DNA of 64,000 nucleotides from Strigops habroptila (GCF_004027225.2 NC_044288.2:7499744-7563743); one strand, 5' to 3'; positions 1 through 42,426 are shown, counted from the first letter of the stretch. The notes: generated from the letters alone by a model not told the origin. Numbers and translations: made by a program.

Positions 1-552
1 GAGGCAAAGATCCTCATCACTGCCTCTGTTCTGGCAGCTGTGTATAGGTAATGATTGAATTTATAGAGAAGATTAATTCACCTGTAAGCATTTCAGATGG
101 CCCCTCGAGCTCACAGTTGAAACCCATTAGTGGTGTCCAAGGGCCAGAAAAGGAGCTCAGTGCCCCAGGCTTGCCACAGACCCCATGTGAGCGTTGTGAT
201 TGCCTGAGAAGGGCAGCTCTGCTTCGCTGGGCTTTTTCATCCACAATCCCAGTGGGATGGAGGTTGGATGTGGATGCTGCAGGCATTCTGCAGACCCTCC
301 TTCCCACAAGATGTCTGTGAGCAACCTCCTGCTTTTGTGTGGCAGTGGTAGTGTGGCTGGATCAGGCTTTGCAGCTCTTTCCTGGGTAAGGCAGTGGAGT
401 GCAGCCATGTGCTGGTATGACATGTCCCCTCCATGGGATGAGGGGCGATAAGGCTGTTGCTGTGCACCACGCAGCTGTCAGGTGAGGAGACTGGGACTAT
501 CACACTACTCTTTTGAAAATTTGTAATAAAATTATCACTTTATTTCATGCAG

Positions 553-710
553 GGTGCTGCTTACTGGACCCGGACCAGGAGGGGCAGAGGAAAATTGCAG
601 TGTAAGCACCGGGCCTGGACTGCTGCTGGTGTAAGCCTGGAGATCTTTGCTGAGGGAATGAAGAGCCAGTGCAGTGAAACTGGCAACCTGAACTGGTACA
701 ACTCAGAATG
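553..710 (+). other. Exon-like segment upstream of DPYSL3, unidentified
   Basis: A 158-base block bounded by an acceptor-like CATTTCATGCAG-type site (pyrimidine-biased CACTTTATTTCATGCAG) and a strong donor, GAATG/GTAAGC. One of three frames is open through all 52 codons, ending in NWYNSEW, with no family that I recognise. An open frame of this length is not rare by chance. It may be a noncoding RNA exon, a distal JAKMIP2 exon or coincidence. Confidence 0.2.
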
Positions 711-2324
711 GTAAGCCTAGGTGTCGGCATCTCTTAGGTCTGATTTTGCCATCTCTTGTGCATGCATGGAATGATGTACGGTGGTAGTCAGAATCAGGCT
801 GCAGTTGTTTGTGCTGCCCTTGAGGCCTGTCCATTTTGTCCAGTGTTTTCTAACTAAACAGGGCTGAGCTGTGCATCTGTCGAGGCAGGCATGGCCAGTA
901 CTCATGGGTTGTGTGAAAGGAAGTATGACTGCACTGAAAAAGGTTCCTGTGTTGTCTCTGCAGCCCATTTGGCTGGCAGTAGTTTTCCATTGTTTGAGAG
1001 ATTTCTAAACATAGTAAAAGCCCTAATAACTGGCAATGTGCCATCTGCTCTGTGTCGAGGGGGGCTGAGAACATGGCAGAAAACATACATTCCAAAGCCC
1101 CGGTCCTGCTTGGACAGAGGAGCATCCCATAGCTTGTGCCACACTGACAAGAGGCCATTGTGCAATGTCTGCTCTAGTGCCTGACCACCAAATGACAGCC
1201 ATGAACAAGCTGCTTTGCACAACAAAGAAAATCCTATGGAAACCATTTTAGAAGCCTGGAGGAGGTCTGAGACTAAAGATATAATGATTTCACTGTGTAC
1301 AACAGATGGAGACTTCAGAGCATGGAGCCACTAATCTATGGATTACAGACTCCCTAATTATAGTCTGACACTTACCATTTCTGAGAGGCAGCACCAGCCA
1401 AAGGAGGGACAAAATCCAAAAGCCAGCCTTGACATTGACTATAATATTAATCCCAGTATGATCCTATCTTATTGACTTCTGGCCTTGGAGTAAATCAAAA
1501 CTCATTACTCCTGCTACTTTGTGCCCGATTCTGTCCCAGTCAGTCATACAACATATCGTACACTGAGATCTACAGATCCCACAAAAGTGGACCCTGATAT
1601 TAACTCTAGCACTGCACTTAGCTGATAACTGTGAATCCTGGGACACAAGAACTAAAGCAATCAGCAACCAAGCAGGTGACCCCATTGGCATGGGCCAAAC
1701 AAGGACATCAACTCTTTTATTCCAGATCCCTAACCCTAAAACCAAGCCTAATCTGCACTGTCAGCCTATCCTGTGACGTTTGTTATCTCCAGATTTAGCT
1801 ACATGATAATGGCTGGGAGAGAAAACAGCTTCAGCACAGATGAAACCGGAGGGCCTGGCTAGGCCCAACAGCTCTTCAAGTCCAGAGCCCTAACTGAGGT
1901 GCAACACCCTCCCTGCTTCCTGTTGTACCCAAATTAACGAAAACTGTTTGTGTACCTCTGGCCTCATCCCGTACCGATCTATCTTGTAGAATGCAGAAAT
2001 TAACTGAGCTCCACAGCCATCACTAAACGAACAACAGCCATAGCGTGGACCCCAATGGTGCACATTGCCTGCATTCCTCAACTGCCTCAGGCACAGGAAA
2101 ACCATTCGCATTTGAGCCCCAGAGCCTAGCAGGAACAGGAAATTCAAGCTCTTCAACTTTATACTCTGGTAGACCATCTATACTCATGCCTTGGGGACAT
2201 CTCTTACCCACAGAAGTAAATGTAAGGCAATTGCAGAGATTAATAATAAAACCCTGGCATCTGGCAAGACACAGTTTCCAGTGCCTCCAGCAAAGCCGCT
2301 GGCTCTAACACTGAACCTCCCTTA

Positions 2325-2690
2325 TTGCCCGACGGAGCTCCGGACTGCCCAGAACCTGCTCGCTCCCGTGCGCGCCGTGTTCCGGGTCTGGCGCTGCCCA
2401 GCTCCTGAGTGCCGATGGCCAGGCAGCTCCTGCGCTGAATCCTGCAGGGGGTCAGGAGGAGAAGGGTCGCTCTGACTCTGACCCGAACCAGGCGCGGTGC
2501 AGGTCTGGACGCTCCGCCCTAGCTACACGGCGGCGGTTGGTTTGTATTTAAAATATTCTCTCATTGGGAGGAATCACAAAATCGTAATTTACTGCTTACA
2601 TCAGCGTGGATCTCACCTGAGGGACAACACCTGGAGCAGCCGCCGGCCACCAGGAGGATGTGCCATGTTCTCCGCAATGCAGGTGAGAGG
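2325..2690 (+). promoter_or_regulatory. Isolated CpG-rich patch, possible minor promoter
   Basis: About 220 bases (2325-2540) of CpG-rich sequence stand alone in AT-rich DNA. They are followed by a TATA-like TATTTAAAA at about 2546, a reverse CCAAT box (ATTGGG) at about 2563 and a good donor (ATGCAG/GTGAGA) at about 2690. This could be a first exon of an undescribed transcript or a regulatory element. Confidence 0.25.
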
Positions 2691-5600
2691 ATGATTTATA
2701 AATATCAGTTCAACTGACAAATGCCACCATGTTTCCTATGGATGGGTTTTCCACAGGCCCCTGTCTTGGTTCTTTAATAGCTTCATGAGTGTCTTCACCA
2801 AATGGTCCTGACTTGGAGCTTACTCAGGAAATATTTGTGGAAAATTGAAATTGGACCTGCATAGTAATTATAAATTCTGTTAGATCGTATGTATTTTATA
2901 TCTAGATGGGAACATGTATAACAAGCCAAAAGGAAGCTCAAATTACAAACAATTTCTATGACTGCTTTACTTTATCTGTTATACTTTACAGTTCACAGTT
3001 TAAAATTCACATAAATATCAACTCTAAAAATACTTCAGGTGAAAGTCTTAGGCTGCTCAGGCTTATAATTCACTGCTTTTTAATACACATTCTCCTTGAT
3101 ACTTTAGAAAAGCAAACAAAAAAGAACACTGTATAGTAAAAGCAATCATGAACTAGGATAAGTATTTAAATATTAAAATAAATATATTACAGTGTTTGCC
3201 TGGCTGTATGAAATGGGTAACTAATCTGCTGTAGCGAAAGACAGCAGTCATGAGATTGGGGTCTCTAGGAGTACGTATTCGAGGTGTGTGTGCCACTGAA
3301 TAAATGGGTGAAGATTACTGCATGTTGTAGCTAGCGGGAAGAATCTTGGCAAGCTGGGTTAAAAGCTGAGACTTAATAAGTGAATCTCACTGGCTCATAA
3401 GACAGTGTTTGTTTTGTGAGTAAAGAGCATCCAGAGCTCTCGTGCAAAGTCTAAACTGAAAATCACACAGATATGCACATTTATTAGATTCTGATCCTCA
3501 GAGATCTCAGAGAGAATGAACACTTATAAAACAAGGTGACTTGCAGAAAGACTCTGGATATTGTAAAACAAAATTGCATAGCTTCATCTGGATTCCTTTG
3601 GACTCCTAAAGCAGAGTTGCTGAGTTGTTGCATTCTTGTTTGATGTACTACATGAAATCATATTATTAAGTCCAGAGACACAGCAGGCTGTTCCCTGCTC
3701 CCTGGTTAGTGTTCCACCATTGCTACAGCAACGGCCACAAACAGCTGTGCAAACCCCGAGAATGGGCTCGTTCTTATGAGTCCTGCCTCTCCCCAGGCCT
3801 CCCGGCAAGCACCGGCTCTGCTGGTTATGGCTGGGACAGTTTAAGCTTCCCTCAGGCACTGACTCTTCAGGTGCCAGAAGATGTGAGATTGAGGAGGGGA
3901 AGAGACAAGAACGGTGAGAGAGCCAGGCAGTGAGCAGGGTAAGGAGAGTCTTCAGCATTGGCTCAACAAATAGAGCATAACTAGACCAGCACAAACTCTT
4001 ACCAACACCTTATGCTGGAATATTTCCCAGAACAAGAATATTATCTGTTGATTAACCTCTCCTCAGGCTCACTTGAAGCCGAACACCTAATGGCAGCGGG
4101 TGCAGGCCTGGATGGGAAGTGTCCATGTCTGTCATTTTAGTATTTGAGTGCGAAAAATGTGTCAGGAAAGCTGTGATTTTACAAATTTAGACTAATGATG
4201 GAACAGGAACTTACCTCCTGTACACATTGTAAAATATGACAACAGGACTCAAAGAAGTCTTGAGCTACTCAAAAAAATTAGACCAAAATCTTTTTGGTGG
4301 AGATTATAGCAGAGACACAAGGACTGACTGCCAAAACTGAGAAAGGCAAAACTTGGCCATGCTTGGCTTTAGGAATTGTAAAATGACTACAATGCTAGAA
4401 ATCTGATATTAGTTTGGAGACTGGAAGCAAGTCACTAAAAATTGTACTGGAACTGTTTACTTACAATTGTCTAAATACATAGCTCAATTCATATCATAAA
4501 GAAATGCAACATGCTGAGTGGAAAAGCAGTTAAGGAAAGCCTTCTTCATTCAGAAGAAACAAAAACATCAGTCTGCTGTATGGATGACATTTGGATCAGC
4601 CAGCAACAGCAAGAGTGAGTTCATGACCACGCAGACACCCGTTCCTTCCCACAGCCAGCCACCAGCGGTGATCTAACTGCTCTAGAATGCCTTTAAACTG
4701 CAAATGTGCAGCCCAGTACCCACCCACAAAAGACATCTGCTGCAGAGAGAGTTGTCCTGTTCGGTGAACGTGCAGTCCTTGCATGAACTAACATTTTCTG
4801 AAATGCTTCAACTCGGTATCCAGCAACTACACCCCAAACTGGCTGAGGCCAGTCCGTACTTCTTGGAGAGAAAGATGCTTCTCTCTGCTGTTACAGACAC
4901 AGTGGAAGCTCTTGGTGTGTTTTCTTGCTGTGGTCCTGACTGGCTCTACTGAAACCATCCTCACTGGTCAGAGTGTCTCCTTGGCTGAGCTACTCATCTG
5001 CTGACCCCCAGATACTCTGAAGACTCAAGTCCTGAGCAGACTGTTTCCTTTATGAACAAGCTGCAATACAAATGCAGTAAGGATCATATAATACTGGGAC
5101 ATTAACTTTTATTTCTTTATAATAGCCCTAATTAGGTTATGAGCATTCAGAGATTTGAATGGAAAAGCTTCTGGAACTCGAATTCTCTTTTTTGTACATT
5201 CTCTGTGTGTTTTCAACCATCCCAGAAGTTCAGTAATGTTAAACTGACACAAAACATACTTTACAAAACAAGATTATTATTCTGCTGTGCCTGGTCCAGG
5301 GGAAACATAATGAGCTTCCCTTCCTGAAGACAGGTAAAGGAGGTCTGAAAGCACTGCCTTTACCCCTCCGGGGGGAATTCACTGCCCTGAAGTCCAGAAA
5401 CTTCACTGGCAAGACACAGCATTTTCACTTGGAAACTGGCAGTTTCCAAGCTGGGGATCTGAACTCCTGTCCAGGCATGAAGAGAATAAAACTGGATGCT
5501 TTTTAGGATTAGTGGAGAGGATAGACTGAAGAAGGAGGAAGGCAAATGGCAGATTTGACACACAGGAATATCAGTCCTTTTTTTATTAGGTATCAAAAAA

Positions 5601-8600
5601 AATTTTTATGAATGAAACCTGAGCAAATTCTACATGATAATTCTGACAAGTAACACTGCTACGATTATCTCTTAGATCCTGAGTTTGCAAGCTGTGATAC
5701 TATCTTTAACTTAAAAACATGGCAACATTCTAAACTACATAAATAGCATTAATTATCAGTGTAGAACATGTGAAGCACTTTTGCAGGATGAGAACCATAG
5801 TATCTTGTAATTCTCTCAAGTCAGCATGTTTTAGGGCTTTCCTTGCCATGTTCCCAGCAATGTGTCCTCGGTTGCAGTGTACCTTGCTGATGCCTACACC
5901 TTGCTGATCCCAGCACTCCATTTCTGGTTCTGCTGTAGCTGCCCTGGTTGTTAATGCTCTGCAGAGAAATCCGGACCTCCTCACGGTCATGGAAAGTGCT
6001 TTGCAATCCTCAAAGGAAAAATACTATTGAGTTAGAAACTATTAATGTGCAAGACTAAGAAAATAAATTGCAGTTTCAAACAAAAGAATGTACAGAAAAA
6101 GTACACACTCCTTAACAGGATTAAGGTACACATACTATCTCTTTTCAGGACAAGCCAGAGAAAAGCAGTGGGCAGCTATGTGAGCTGGAGTTCAACTACC
6201 CCCGAGTTCCAGCAGTGATGCTCAGAAAGCACTCTGTGTAAATCTCTTCATCCAGAACCAACATCCACTCTCAAACAAGCCTGCTGGTTTTAGACATAGC
6301 TAGAAAGCATTGGTGCTATGCTTTCCCTGTAACTTCAGAAAATGAAGAGAACGAAGAAGATAAGAATGGCAATATCCACTGAGTATTGTAATAAAAAGGC
6401 AACAACCTACAGCAGCTTGGATTCCTTTGTACATGAAACAGGGAACTTTTAAAGTGACCGGTTCCCCAAAGTGCCTTCTTTAAGCCCCAGGTAAACCAGT
6501 ACTTGCTTAATTGATAGGGGCTGTGTAAAGAATTCAAGCATTCCAGCTTGGCAGGAAAGACATTTGCTTTGTAAAATCAAATACATTGTTTTTACATTTG
6601 CAGCACAGAAACTTCTAGAGGTCACCATGATGTCGGTTACTTGGATTTTTATCAGCCAGCTTAGGCACTGAATGAAGGATTTGAATACTCTAATAACGGA
6701 TGGTCACTTAGTCTAAGCCTGTAAGAACATACCATGGATATTGTACATAAAGCTCTTTGACCTCCTGCACATATTTGTGTATGACACGCATGGGTCCTCA
6801 CTTCCATATCACAATGCATATGTCAGAAATAGTGGAAAGGTGAAGGGGAAACACAGTGAAGCAGAAGGGTCACACTGCAAAAATAACCTGACACATTCTT
6901 ACCCATTTTCTAACAAGAGAAATCTGTAGTAACAGGGCATATATAGGGAAAAGGAAGAGGATTTTAGCTTCATAGACTGAGGGTGGTTCATTTGGTATGA
7001 AATTCTTAAAATACTGTATGTTTTATGGGATGTGTGAAAGCTGTATTGCAGTTAAGGCATTAGCACATCTGGGATGCACATTGATTTCAAACTCGGACAT
7101 TTGAAGTTTATCATGAACAGATACCACATTCACATGGTTTCCTAGGGAAATGACTAATATTCTGCCTTTCACAATTTTCCAGTGTAACACACCTCACTGT
7201 GATTTGAAAGTTCACAGCCACTGATATTCATAACTCACCCCTGCTCTGTAAGGGGCCCACATCAAAGTGCTGCAATTTGGATCCTGGGTTCCAGTTTCTC
7301 CAGCAAGAAATCATCTGGCTCTTTATCTGTTCATTGGTGCCTCTCTCTTTGGTCTTTATTTTTTCATTCTTGGTAAAATTCATAGAGTGGTGACACTCAG
7401 CACAATGGTATTTTGTGGTGCACAATTCCCTGTTAAAGAGGAACAAGCCTGCGGTGTGATGAGTCAGTTTAATTCCTTTCACTGCAGTCTGCCCGTGGCA
7501 GGGCACCCACAAGCCATTGGTTTAGAAGGAAAAGCAGCCGAAAGAACCAAGACAGAGTTAGAAAAAGCCCCTTCAGCTGGAGCAAAGGTGGGTATGAACA
7601 TGTATATTATAAAGACAAAACATTGATGTTAATTTGGTGTCTCTGCAGCATGGTAATCCCATAAAGCCAGATAATCCCTACCTTTCTAGTCTTCCGAAAC
7701 TGCCACAGATTGGGAGGCGAGATTTTTATTGTCTCACCCTTTCAGCTGGCACTGATACCCCCCCAAGTATCCCCCAAAGAGCCATAAGCTGTGCTTGCTT
7801 TTCCCTAGGACGTACTTAGCAAGCAGCATAGATGGACTTTATTTATCTTTATCTATTTTAACATCTGTGTTGAAGGGGTAGCCCAGTAGTCCTTAATGGT
7901 GGGGTAAATTGGCAGTGATTTCAAAGGGAAGTTTGGTGGGACAGTAATACAGACCAAACACAATTGTTTATAGGGTGGAGGAGTGGCTTGCTGGTGCTGG
8001 ATCTGCTGAAAGACTCTTGTCGTTACTAACTTACTTCCTTTGTTCTTTATACTCAATGAAATTGCCCCCCTTCCCCCCCCTTTTTTTCCCCAGCAATGCA
8101 TGGTATAAACATCAGGGAGTTTCTTTAAGTGTCTTGAGCCCATTCATTTCTCTCCTGTCTGTTCCCACTGATTCTCAGAGCCATAGTTGCTATGCTTGGC
8201 TGATAGAGTCGGATATCTTCTGTTTGCCAACAGAACATGGCAAGCCTGACTCTGCTTTCTCCTGCGCCAGTTTTGCACAAATGTATCTCCACTGAGCTAC
8301 ATTCCACTCAATCCAGAATTACACCAGGAATGTTAAAATAAGAATGTTCCACTCCTAGCCAGGTGGAACACAGCAAGGTAAAACCATCATTATTTTTGAA
8401 ACTTTTGACAGCAAGCAGTATTAAGCAGAAATGGAAGTGAAATTTGGATGGGTAAATTTTAGTCCGAATGACTTTTACAAGTCAGTCTCTATGAGGAATG
8501 TTGGTACTCGCCTCATCTTGGCTCCACTGCAAGGAAAACAGACAACCGGCTGATGTGGGTCTTGTCAGCAACCCATCTGCAATGGGGGGGGGAGGAATGG

Positions 8601-9563
8601 TGCCACACTCAGGTCAGATTAGACCTGTCACTTCTCCTTCGCTGCATGTCAGCCTGCAGGCACAGCTCCGCCCGCAAGGCAGGCAGCGCGGCTCTTAGAC
8701 CAGCCAGACCAGTGGCCAAGCGCCTGGGAAAGAGGACAGCTATCTCGGACACATCCAGGACATGCTTCACTGTTTTTTAATCCTTTTCTGGTTTTATTAT
8801 AGACAGAATGACGTTGCACAGAGCATCTGGAACCAGCACAGAAGTTTGCCAACAGACAATGCAGAGTTTTTTCCAATTAAGAAGCTGCCTGCCGGCCTGA
8901 CAAATGGAAAATGAATTAGCAAAATCATCAGAAAATACCCAGCAGAGAACAGTGCCATGGCAGTGCAGGCAAGATGACCTAATATGACTTCTCTGTCAAT
9001 AACTGAATGATTCAGTTGGCAGTTTCAATTCCCCTTCAAACATTTAGATGATGACACTTAGCAAGTGGGCAGCCTCATGGAGAAAATCCCTGTGAAAGTT
9101 CTACCGTGTTGTGCCTCCCTCTGGTTACTCAGCAGATCGGGCAGTTGTCATTTGTGGTTCCCCTGCATAGGTAGGAATGGGAAACTCAGCTGGTGCTCTG
9201 GCAGCAGATGCTGAGAACAACAAAAGAAACCAGCACAGTGCTGAGCACACAGAATAAGAAAACACCCACCCCAGACAGGGTGATTATGTCCCGTCTTATT
9301 AACTAATCCTTTTGCAGAAAGGGATTTGCCTAAAGACCATTTCCAAGGAGGCTGCACCACTCCCCCATTCATAACTAGTGTGGTTCACCTTGTAACATGA
9401 CTAATTTCCATTTCTAAGTGTGCTTAATAAAGAAGTTCTTACTCAACTAGAAAGACACAGTCTAATCAGACCTAAATTAGAAGCTTGACACTACAAAATG
9501 TAATTTCCCATAAAATAAATGCTGTTCCTCACATCAGAATATGAGCCTATTTTTTTTCTTGCA

Positions 9564-9654
9564 GGACACACCAGCAGTGCCCATCTGGCAGGCTCAGCTC
9601 AGGTTCCTGAAGCACAAGGGACAGGCATAGGCACCCTTGTTCTGGGGTCAGGAG
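9564..9654 (+). other. Exon-like segment 2.9 kb upstream of exon 1a, unidentified
   Basis: A 91-base block follows a strong T-rich acceptor (T8 then CTTGCAG) and ends at a perfect consensus donor, GAG/GTGAGT. No recognisable protein is encoded. It could be a cryptic exon, a noncoding RNA exon or an alternative 5' exon of the downstream gene. Confidence 0.2.
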
Positions 9655-12478
9655 GTGAGTGTGGTTCTCAAGCCAAGGAAACACGCTGCAGGGCTGACAT
9701 GTTGCTTCTGGAAGGTCCTGTGGCAGCACCCGAGCGCATGGGCTCAAACACCAGCATCTCCATCCTCCTTGGGTTCACTCTTCCGTGGGATCCCCTCCCT
9801 GATCCCTATCTCTCACCTACTTTGCACTGACAAGTGAGAGGAGATCTGCTTTGCCAGCAGGATTTGAAGATGCACCACTCATGACTGTTTGCCTGGAAAA
9901 CATTTTTGTCAACTAGCATGTAAACATGTGATTTAAGAAAACGTGCTTAATTACAGGGGACACACTGTATGACAGATGACAGAATTTTGTCATCATATAA
10001 TTAAAAGCTTCAAATCTGATCTAAGACATACATATACAGAAATATAAATCATGCATTTTCTGGGCTCAAGGGCAAGGCTATTGCAGCGAACACCCACTGA
10101 ACCCAAACTTAATTTTCGTGGTATTCTTGAACTAGAGGCCTTACAACACTCAACAAAAAGAATCTTAAAAGTGAATGGTAATTTGAGAAATAAAATCAAG
10201 AATTGCCTTTTATACAGTGAATAATTTCCATTAAAAGCCAAATTTTAAAGCCTTCACTACTTAGGAGAACCCATGTGCTCCTTACTGGTGCCGATAATTT
10301 CAGTGCAGCCATTTATGCAGCAAGGAACTAGGAAAGATAAACATTAGAATCAGGATTTGGATAAATATTGCTATTAAAGTACAGTGCTGAAACTTTTTCA
10401 CATTTGCAGAACCAGACAAAGGCCAGGCCCTGTTCCAAGGAATTTTAATCCCCTATAAAGCTACACAACCATATGGAGAGGTCCCAACCAAAACAAGGGG
10501 TTCGCTCTGACTTCACTGTGGCCAGTACACAAAGCCATGCAGTTCAGGAGCACACTCTTCATCCCGAGAAAGTCTCACTTCCTCAAGTGCTACGACTTGG
10601 CAACTAGAAGATGGCAGCTCTGCTCATGGTCTAAAGTATTCTGAAATCAGCCCCTTGCTAGGGCAGAAGGTGGTGGAGATGGATTTCAGCTTCTGCTCAG
10701 TGGGTCCAATCTGCAGCAAGAGCAGGATAAATTCGTTCATGCCAGGGTGTTCCTTTGGGAAGGTAAAGACCTGGTGGGCAGCCACTTCGTGTGCATCTTT
10801 TTGGATGGAGGGCACTGATGGTCTCACTGCTAAGCATGCAGTTACAGAGGGAGAGTGTTGGCCAGGAGAGCAGTAGTAGGAGAAATTACAAACCAACCCC
10901 ATTTTGGCTGTCTGAAGGGACACTTCCTTCCTTGGCTGCCAGGCACTGCTGCCGCCCCTGCCCCTGAGCATGACAGTGAGCACCGCATGGGCCACACTGC
11001 TTCTCCCGCACAGCCCTGCTCGGGCAAGCAGCGGGACTTGGGCACAGAGCCCGTGGTTCTAAGTTCTGTGAAGCGACAAAGTTAGGGCAGCTGTCTGTCC
11101 AAGTTTGTGTAACATCGTGAGAACAACCAAATTTAACTGTCTCTGGTGCTGCTCTAGAGAAAGTAAGGGTAGACACTGCCCAGTGTTTTACTCCACTGTG
11201 TAACACAACGCTGCCACTCATCCAAGTTTGCTGACATGCACTGTTTATATTTAGTGCATCATCTTTTCTAACCCTTCAGACCTGAATAATTAGTTAAAAA
11301 TTCAAGGTCCTGTAGATTGTTCCACCCAGGTGGAGAAAAAAGGGACAGAGTTAATGACACTGGTACAAGCCCAGTTACAAAAGCAGACCGCTTCCCAGAA
11401 CGCAAAAGGAAGGAAACGATCCCAAACCGCTTCCTCCCTCATAACTTCCAGCCTCTGCCAGCCAGTGCTCACAGACTCCCCCTTAGCCATAATCACAGGG
11501 TCATTGTTCTCCGTGACCAGTCAGGCTCCGTGTGGATTTTTCCTTAAGGGAGGACCACTGGTCCTCGGAGGACAGGCAGAGACAATGGCACTGCTTTGTG
11601 TTCACAAAAATGTTGGGAAAACTGTGACGGACAATATCTTGAAACACAAATGTGTGGTGTGAGAAACTGCTTGACAGGATGTGAGCCCAGGTACTATGTA
11701 CATTTGTTCTATATTTAAAAAAAAAAAAAAAGAGCACTTGGAAAAGGAATTTTAGGTCAAAACTCCACTTTCGGTGCTCTGTGATGTATTTCACAGGCTG
11801 CTGCTACCCCGGCCGTCAGCGTATTTAAGACTCTCCCCGGCTATCCCTCTGTCCTTTGGGCCTCCTACACTTCTGAAGTGAAGTTGCAACGGAGTTCTCA
11901 AAGCAACGCCTTGACTCTGCCACTACATGGAGCTTGCTTGTGCACCGTGCCCGCTAGTGTCTGCACGGCAGGAGCACGCGTGCACATGCACAGGTAAAGC
12001 TTCGGCTGTGACCCGCCTGACGAGCGCTGCCCGGGACCACGTCTGCGGCACCACGAGGGCCTTGCGGGGGCAAAGCCTCACGACCGCGCCAAGCCGCCGC
12101 CTTCGCGCCCAAGCCAAGAGCAAGGCGCTCCCGTGTCCTGTCGGTGCCCGGTCTCTGCCCCGAGAGGCTGCAGACACGTACCGGGACCGCGGCTGGAGAC
12201 TCCTCTCCGCGGCGACCCCCCGGCCTCGGCCCCGGCCCCGGCCCGCCCCGCCCCGCCCGCACCCTGGGGGCGGCTGCGGCCCGGGCGGGGCGGGGCGGGT
12301 CTCTGCTCACGTCTGGTCCCGCCCGTGCACGTGGCGTGTGCGCGCCGGGCCCAGGCTCCGCCAGGCAACCCCCGCGCAGGCAGCGGAACGGGATCGGCCG
12401 CGCTGCGGCGGAGCCCCGCGCCCCGGTGACCGGCCCCGCCCCGCGCACGCAGACCCGGCCCGTCCCGTCGCGGCGGGC

Positions 12479-41284
<28,806 letters not shown>

Positions 41285-42400
41285 ATGTCCCTGCTGAGAA
41301 GGAAACAAAATCCCTGTTCAAGCGAAGGAAGAAAAATGGTACATTGGTGTTTAAGAAGGAAAGGCAAACAAACCTGTTCTGAAGAATCAATAAGCCTCAA
41401 GCCTTATGTTTCACAAATGCTACTTCCTACCTAGCTTTAAAGATATTGCTTCATTTTGTTTTATGCATAGCCTTAAAATTCTGTTGTTGTTGTTGTGGGT
41501 TCGGTCGGGTTGTGTTTTCACTCTTCCTTTCTGTATGCATGCCGCTCAGACAGGTCGCTCGGGTCAGTGTGTTATTAGTGTTGAACGCGTGTGGGGTGCT
41601 GTGGTGTGGACAGCGGGAACAACGCGGCACGGGTGAACCGGCCAGGCAGGGGCCGGCTGCAGGCGCGGTGTGGGACAGGGTGGGCAGGTTCACGGGAGCT
41701 GGTGGGTCTGTGTTGTGTTCGTGTCCTTCGTCTCCACCCAGCGCTTGTTAGCGTTTCACCACGAGGCCCACGGGGGAGCCCGGGTCATCTCTATGGGCTG
41801 TCACAGCGCCTCGCGTAAGGCGTTTACTACTTTGTACACTTTATTAAGAAAAAAAAGTTGTTCCTTCAAACAGCTTGTGGTGCTGGGTGACTTTTTTCTC
41901 CTTCAGGGTGCTGCGGCTGGGCAGGGGTGGCACAAAGCTGTGCCCGTGGTCGAGCTGGGCAGTGGGGCTCAGGAGGGGCTTTGGGCAGTGTCTGGGCTGG
42001 GACAGACTGTCAGGAGGAATCCGTGTGCTGCTCGCTGTCGGGGTGTTGGTGTAGCTTCTCTGGCAAAAGCAGAGTGTCCGCAAAACAGCGCAGTCGAGTG
42101 TTTGTAACAGGCTGTTCAGTTTGTCCGGCTATCACTGTGGTGACCTCGTGGTGACAGAGCCCGGCCCCACACGGCCCTGCCAGGGCATGGAGCTGGGGCT
42201 GGCTCAGGGGCTGCTTTCTGTGGGCGCCTGTGGGTGCCATGCTCCCCTTCTATCAAGTGGTATTTATCAAACCGAGGGTCACAGCCTTCTGAAGCTTGCA
42301 AAGCATGCAAAAAAACCTTGATCGTTTTTAAGTATTACAGAAAATTAAGAGTCGATTCAGGCTGTGCTAAATAAATACTCTTTTTCTTTTTTTCCTCCTA
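41285..42400 (+). other. DPYSL3 3' UTR (approximate extent)
   Basis: Noncoding sequence after the TAA stop. It contains a TTG-type trinucleotide run at about 41,480-41,496. The first canonical AATAAA is at 42,370-42,375, followed by a T-rich element; ATTAAA at 42,557-42,562 and AATAAA at 44,700-44,705 are later options. Mammalian CRMP4 3' UTRs are long, so the true end could be any of these. Confidence 0.5.
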
Positions 42401-42426
42401 AAGTAGTTGACCTTGAAATATTTATT
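42370..42426. terminator. Facing poly(A) signals of the two convergent genes
   Basis: An AATAAA on the plus strand (42,370-42,375) and an AATAAA on the minus strand (TTTATT at 42,421-42,426) face each other 45 bases apart, with a T-rich stretch between them. The plus signal would serve DPYSL3. The minus signal is the first canonical one I see downstream of the STK32A stop, 3.1 kb away. Usage is inferred. Confidence 0.35.

Larger units (their letters stand above)
1..11989. other. Intergenic region upstream of DPYSL3
   Basis: No protein-coding gene is recognisable on either strand. In human the neighbour on this side is JAKMIP2, transcribed toward DPYSL3, so distal JAKMIP2 3' sequence could lie at the left edge, but I see no coding similarity. 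Items with some signal are an AATAAA at 525-530, an exon-like block at 553-710, a CpG-rich patch at 2325-2540, an exon-like block at 9564-9654 and a 15-base A run at 11,717-11,731. Long AT-rich stretches such as 2,880-3,200 hold nothing I can name. Confidence 0.6.

Noticed and set aside
7267-7626. 119-codon open frame upstream of DPYSL3 that ends near a GT donor
   Set aside because: No matching acceptor, no recognisable domain, and an overlapping open frame on the other strand.
11717-11731. A15 run as the tail of a processed pseudogene
   Set aside because: No upstream coding similarity and no target-site duplication could be found around it.
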